Origin: Deltaproteobacteria bacterium | GTDB lineage: Bacteria > DRYD01 | Assembly (NCBI GenBank): GCA_028276365.1 | Contig: JAPYWL010000022.1 | Coordinates: 1-17,704 of the forward strand | DNA length: 17,704 bases | Direction of reading: 5' to 3' | Part shown: positions 15,577 through 17,704 of the stretch, one piece after another | Position numbering within the stretch: position 1 is the first letter of the stretch | Layout: the number at the start of each line of letters is the position of its first letter | Position numbers and translations under genes: made by a program | Notes under the pieces: generated by a model | Databases searched by the model: none | The model's input: the letters and a program-made list of their open reading frames with translations, nothing else | Told to the model about the DNA's origin: nothing

Positions 15577-15622
15577 ATATAAAATATAAAAAAAGTTAAT
15601 CAATAAAAAAGGGGAAATTAAA

Positions 15623-16957
15623 ATGCTAACAAATATCGAAGAAAAAAATGAACACAAATTATCACAAGAATCTAAAAGAAAATATACTAATTTATTAATA
15701 ATGATGTTTTTAGTTTCATTACCTTGGATGATAATAAAATCTTTAACGTTAATAGGGGTATTTAAATGGGATTATGAGAATTATGCTTTAATGAGTGCTA
15801 TAATGACAGGGATAACAATAATAGCTTGCGCATTTATAGTTAGCTGGGCCTCAGAAGTATTACAAGAATACTTACCTCCTAATTTTGTTTTAGCTTTATT
15901 AGCAATAATAAACATATTACCTGAATATGTTGTAGATATTTACTTTACATATATGGCAGGTATAAAAGAAGAATATACACATTATGCAATAAGTAATATG
16001 ACAGGTGCTAATAGGATGCTAATAGGTTTAGTTTGGCCCCTAATTCTAATTATATATTTAATAGCTAAATCCAAAAAATCTCCAAGCCTACCTAACTATA
16101 TCCAACTTGATAAAACAAATATCTTAGAGATTACTTTCTTAATGATATCTACTTTATATTGTTTTACATTACCTTTTAAGGGAAATTTAAATTTAATAGA
16201 TACTTTAATATTGTTTATAATTTTTGGGATATATATATATTTAGCAACTAGAATGGGTAAAAGGGAACCGGAGTTAGAAGGCCCACCATTAATTATTTCA
16301 CAGCTGCCAGAAAAGTTTAAAAAATTTATGATATTTTTTATGTTTTCATTTTCAGGGTTAGGTTTTTTATTAAGTGCAGAGCCTTTTGGAGAAAGCCTAT
16401 TAGTATTAGGTAGCAAAATAGCAACCAATTTTGGGTTTGATGCAGATACTACTAAATTTCTAATGGTTCAATGGATAGCACCTATTGCTTCAGAATCTCC
16501 AGAAATAATTGTAGTTATTATATTTGCCTATAAACTTTTAGCCCCTGACGCTTTCTCTACCGTAGTATCTTCTAAAATAAACCAATGGACTTTATTAGTC
16601 GGATTTATTCCATTAGTTTTTTTTATTTCATTATTAATAAATTCTAAAACAGGAAAACCTTTAATTTTAGATGAATTACAAAAACATGAACTATTATTAA
16701 CTGCAGCTCAAAGCTTATTTGCTTTAGTAATGATATTAGATATGAAATTTAAAATAATAGATGCAATTCTATTATTTATTTTATTTACTACTCAACTAAT
16801 AATTCCTGATATAAGATTACAAGTAAGTATAGCATATATTATATTAAGTTTTATTTTCCTACTAAGGTTAATTACTTCAAAACAAGTTAGAAATACCCTT
16901 AAAGAATCATTTGATTATACTTTACATCAAATTAAAAACTCGGGTAAAGAAAATTAA
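15623..16957 (+). CDS. CaCA-superfamily cation exchanger (Na+/Ca2+ or cation/H+ antiporter)
   Basis: The 444-residue protein is highly hydrophobic, with about ten membrane helices. It shows the two inverted α repeats of the Ca2+/cation antiporter superfamily. The first is ILPEYVVDIYFTYMAG with E101, followed by YAISNMTGANRMLIG; the second is WIAPIASESPEIIVVIIFAYK with E294, followed by VVSSKINQWTLLVG. The two acidic residues in matching places are the expected ion ligands. It should exchange Ca2+ or another cation against Na+ or H+ across the inner membrane; the exact ions cannot be read from sequence. AAAAGGGG eight bases before the ATG fixes the start. It follows the lipoprotein gene by 46 bp and converges on cydB. 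A CRISPR-repeat-like element begins six bases after its stop codon. Confidence 0.88.
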   Translation: MLTNIEEKNEHKLSQESKRKYTNLLIMMFLVSLPWMIIKSLTLIGVFKWDYENYALMSAIMTGITIIACAFIVSWASEVLQEYLPPNFVLALLAIINILPEYVVDIYFTYMAGIKEEYTHYAISNMTGANRMLIGLVWPLILIIYLIAKSKKSPSLPNYIQLDKTNILEITFLMISTLYCFTLPFKGNLNLIDTLILFIIFGIYIYLATRMGKREPELEGPPLIISQLPEKFKKFMIFFMFSFSGLGFLLSAEPFGESLLVLGSKIATNFGFDADTTKFLMVQWIAPIASESPEIIVVIIFAYKLLAPDAFSTVVSSKINQWTLLVGFIPLVFFISLLINSKTGKPLILDELQKHELLLTAAQSLFALVMILDMKFKIIDAILLFILFTTQLIIPDIRLQVSIAYIILSFIFLLRLITSKQVRNTLKESFDYTLHQIKNSGKEN

Positions 16958-16962
16958 ATAAA

Positions 16963-17010
16963 CTTTCAATTCCCCTTCTTTTAATTAATTCCCTTAGGGG
17001 TAAGCTAAAC
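16963..17010 (-). repeat. Solitary CRISPR-repeat element: one half copy plus one full-length copy
   Basis: CTTTCAATTCCCC at 16963-16975 is the complement of the last 13 bases of the array repeat. After six bases a 29-nt copy follows (16982-17010) with centre CCCTTAGGGG and ending GTAAGCTAAAC. It sits between converging genes, starting six bases after the exchanger stop codon. The rest of the gap up to 17171 is A/T-rich without visible features. Confidence 0.8.
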
Positions 17011-17171
17011 TAAGGAAGGATGTATATTTACTCCAATATAATAATTATCTAAAAAAATAAAAAATCATTCATATAAATTTTTAATAAAAAAAATCTGTGG
17101 ATGTACAATAGGGTAATTTTTTTAATAAATATAAAATTCCCTCTTTATCTCAATATAAATTTTATAAATTT

Positions 17172-17704
17172 TTAATATAAATCTTCTTCAGGGGTGAATT
17201 TATTCCTAAATACGAAGTAACTATAATAAGTATAAGCTATAACAAATGGTAATCCAACAACTAATATAAATATCAATGCTTTTTGAGTTACAGGAGAAGA
17301 ACTAGCATTAAATATAGTAATACTATTTTCTAATCCTCTAACAACATTAGGATACATAATAACACCTATCAATGCCCAGCTAAAAAGTAATTGTAATGTA
17401 GTAATCCAAAAAGTGCTATTAATAAATTTATAAATAGCTAAACCTAATAAGATAATAATTACAGATAAAATTAAATATAAAGCAGTATTAAGCATTGTAT
17501 CTTTAAATATGAAGAATGCCCAAATGGAAAATATTATAAATAAAACAAGAAAAATAGAATTAGTAATAGGTAATAATTTTTTAGCTTTAGTAGTAGCCTC
17601 ACATTCTGTTTTTATTATTAAATAGCCTATAGAATGATTAATTAAAATAAATAAACTTAATAATCCCATAAATAAAGCAAAAGGTCTAAGTAAATCAAAA
17701 AATG
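17172..17704 (-). CDS. cydB: Cytochrome bd ubiquinol oxidase subunit II, C-terminal part (cut by window edge)
   Basis: CydB is the membrane subunit that pairs with haem-bearing CydA to oxidise quinol and reduce O2 to water. The visible C-terminal part has hydrophobic helices and the family landmarks in order: a PFALFMGLLSLF helix, HSIGYLIIKTECEATTKAKK (the usual HG-YL-KT-G--RA motif), MYPNVVRGLENSITIFNASSSP, and YSYFVFRNKF near the end. An ATG at 17669 lies inside the conserved region, and the frame stays open to the window edge, so the gene continues beyond it; the ATG is not the true start. cydA would be expected further along on the same strand. High-affinity bd oxidases commonly serve microaerobic respiration. 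Confidence 0.9.
   Translation of the reverse strand, partial: FFDLLRPFALFMGLLSLFILINHSIGYLIIKTECEATTKAKKLLPITNSIFLVLFIIFSIWAFFIFKDTMLNTALYLILSVIIILLGLAIYKFINSTFWITTLQLLFSWALIGVIMYPNVVRGLENSITIFNASSSPVTQKALIFILVVGLPFVIAYTYYSYFVFRNKFTPEEDLY

Noticed and set aside
16096-16428. 110-codon minus-strand frame inside the exchanger gene
   Set aside because: Antisense shadow of a well-supported membrane protein; no homology pattern visible.

Overview
The window is strongly AT-rich bacterial chromosome. Proteins are rich in Asn, Ile, Lys and Tyr, intergenic DNA is A/T low-complexity, and several housekeeping genes are intact (infA, gyrB, rpsB, nadE, tRNA-Asp). A CRISPR array of the GAATTGAAAG-ending repeat class and a cydB gene suggest a free-living bacterium able to respire oxygen at low level. 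I cannot assign a phylum from the sequence alone.

Layout. (1) 1-223: end of a CRISPR array whose last repeats decay, touching the infA stop codon. (2) 223-585, minus strand: a TATAAT box, tRNA-Asp(GUC) and infA, with only 12 nt between tRNA and infA. (3) 863-2611, plus strand: one long reading frame cut by a single in-frame TAG, encoding an unusual Asn/Tyr-rich, then Gly/Ala/Glu-rich protein. (4) 10350-2721, minus strand: a tight block with a small membrane protein, gyrB, a 1196-residue multi-GAF/PAS histidine kinase and glutamine-dependent NAD synthetase; kinase and nadE overlap (ATGA). (5) 10519-12867, plus strand: membrane-anchored Ser/Thr protein kinase. (6) 13650-12949, minus strand: rpsB with a structured leader and no tsf beside it; a Fur/PerR-type regulator diverges from it. 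(7) 14256-14865: gene-free stretch with degenerate CRISPR-repeat pieces, a hairpin and A-rich tracts. (8) 14866-16957, plus strand: lipoprotein then a CaCA-type cation exchanger. (9) 16963-17010: another solitary repeat. (10) 17172-17704, minus strand: the 3' part of cydB, cut by the window edge.

The most striking pattern is that CRISPR-repeat-like elements occur not only in the array but also directly after the stop codons of fur and the exchanger gene, as they do after infA. In all three places the element has the same orientation relative to the gene: its GAATTGAAAG end abuts the stop codon, so the mRNA 3' end would carry the repeat's complement. At fur the element even supplies the stop codon. 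Other points of interest are the TAG-split Asn/Tyr-rich gene, the possible pseudoknot in the rpsB leader, and the tRNA-infA arrangement without a Shine-Dalgarno sequence.
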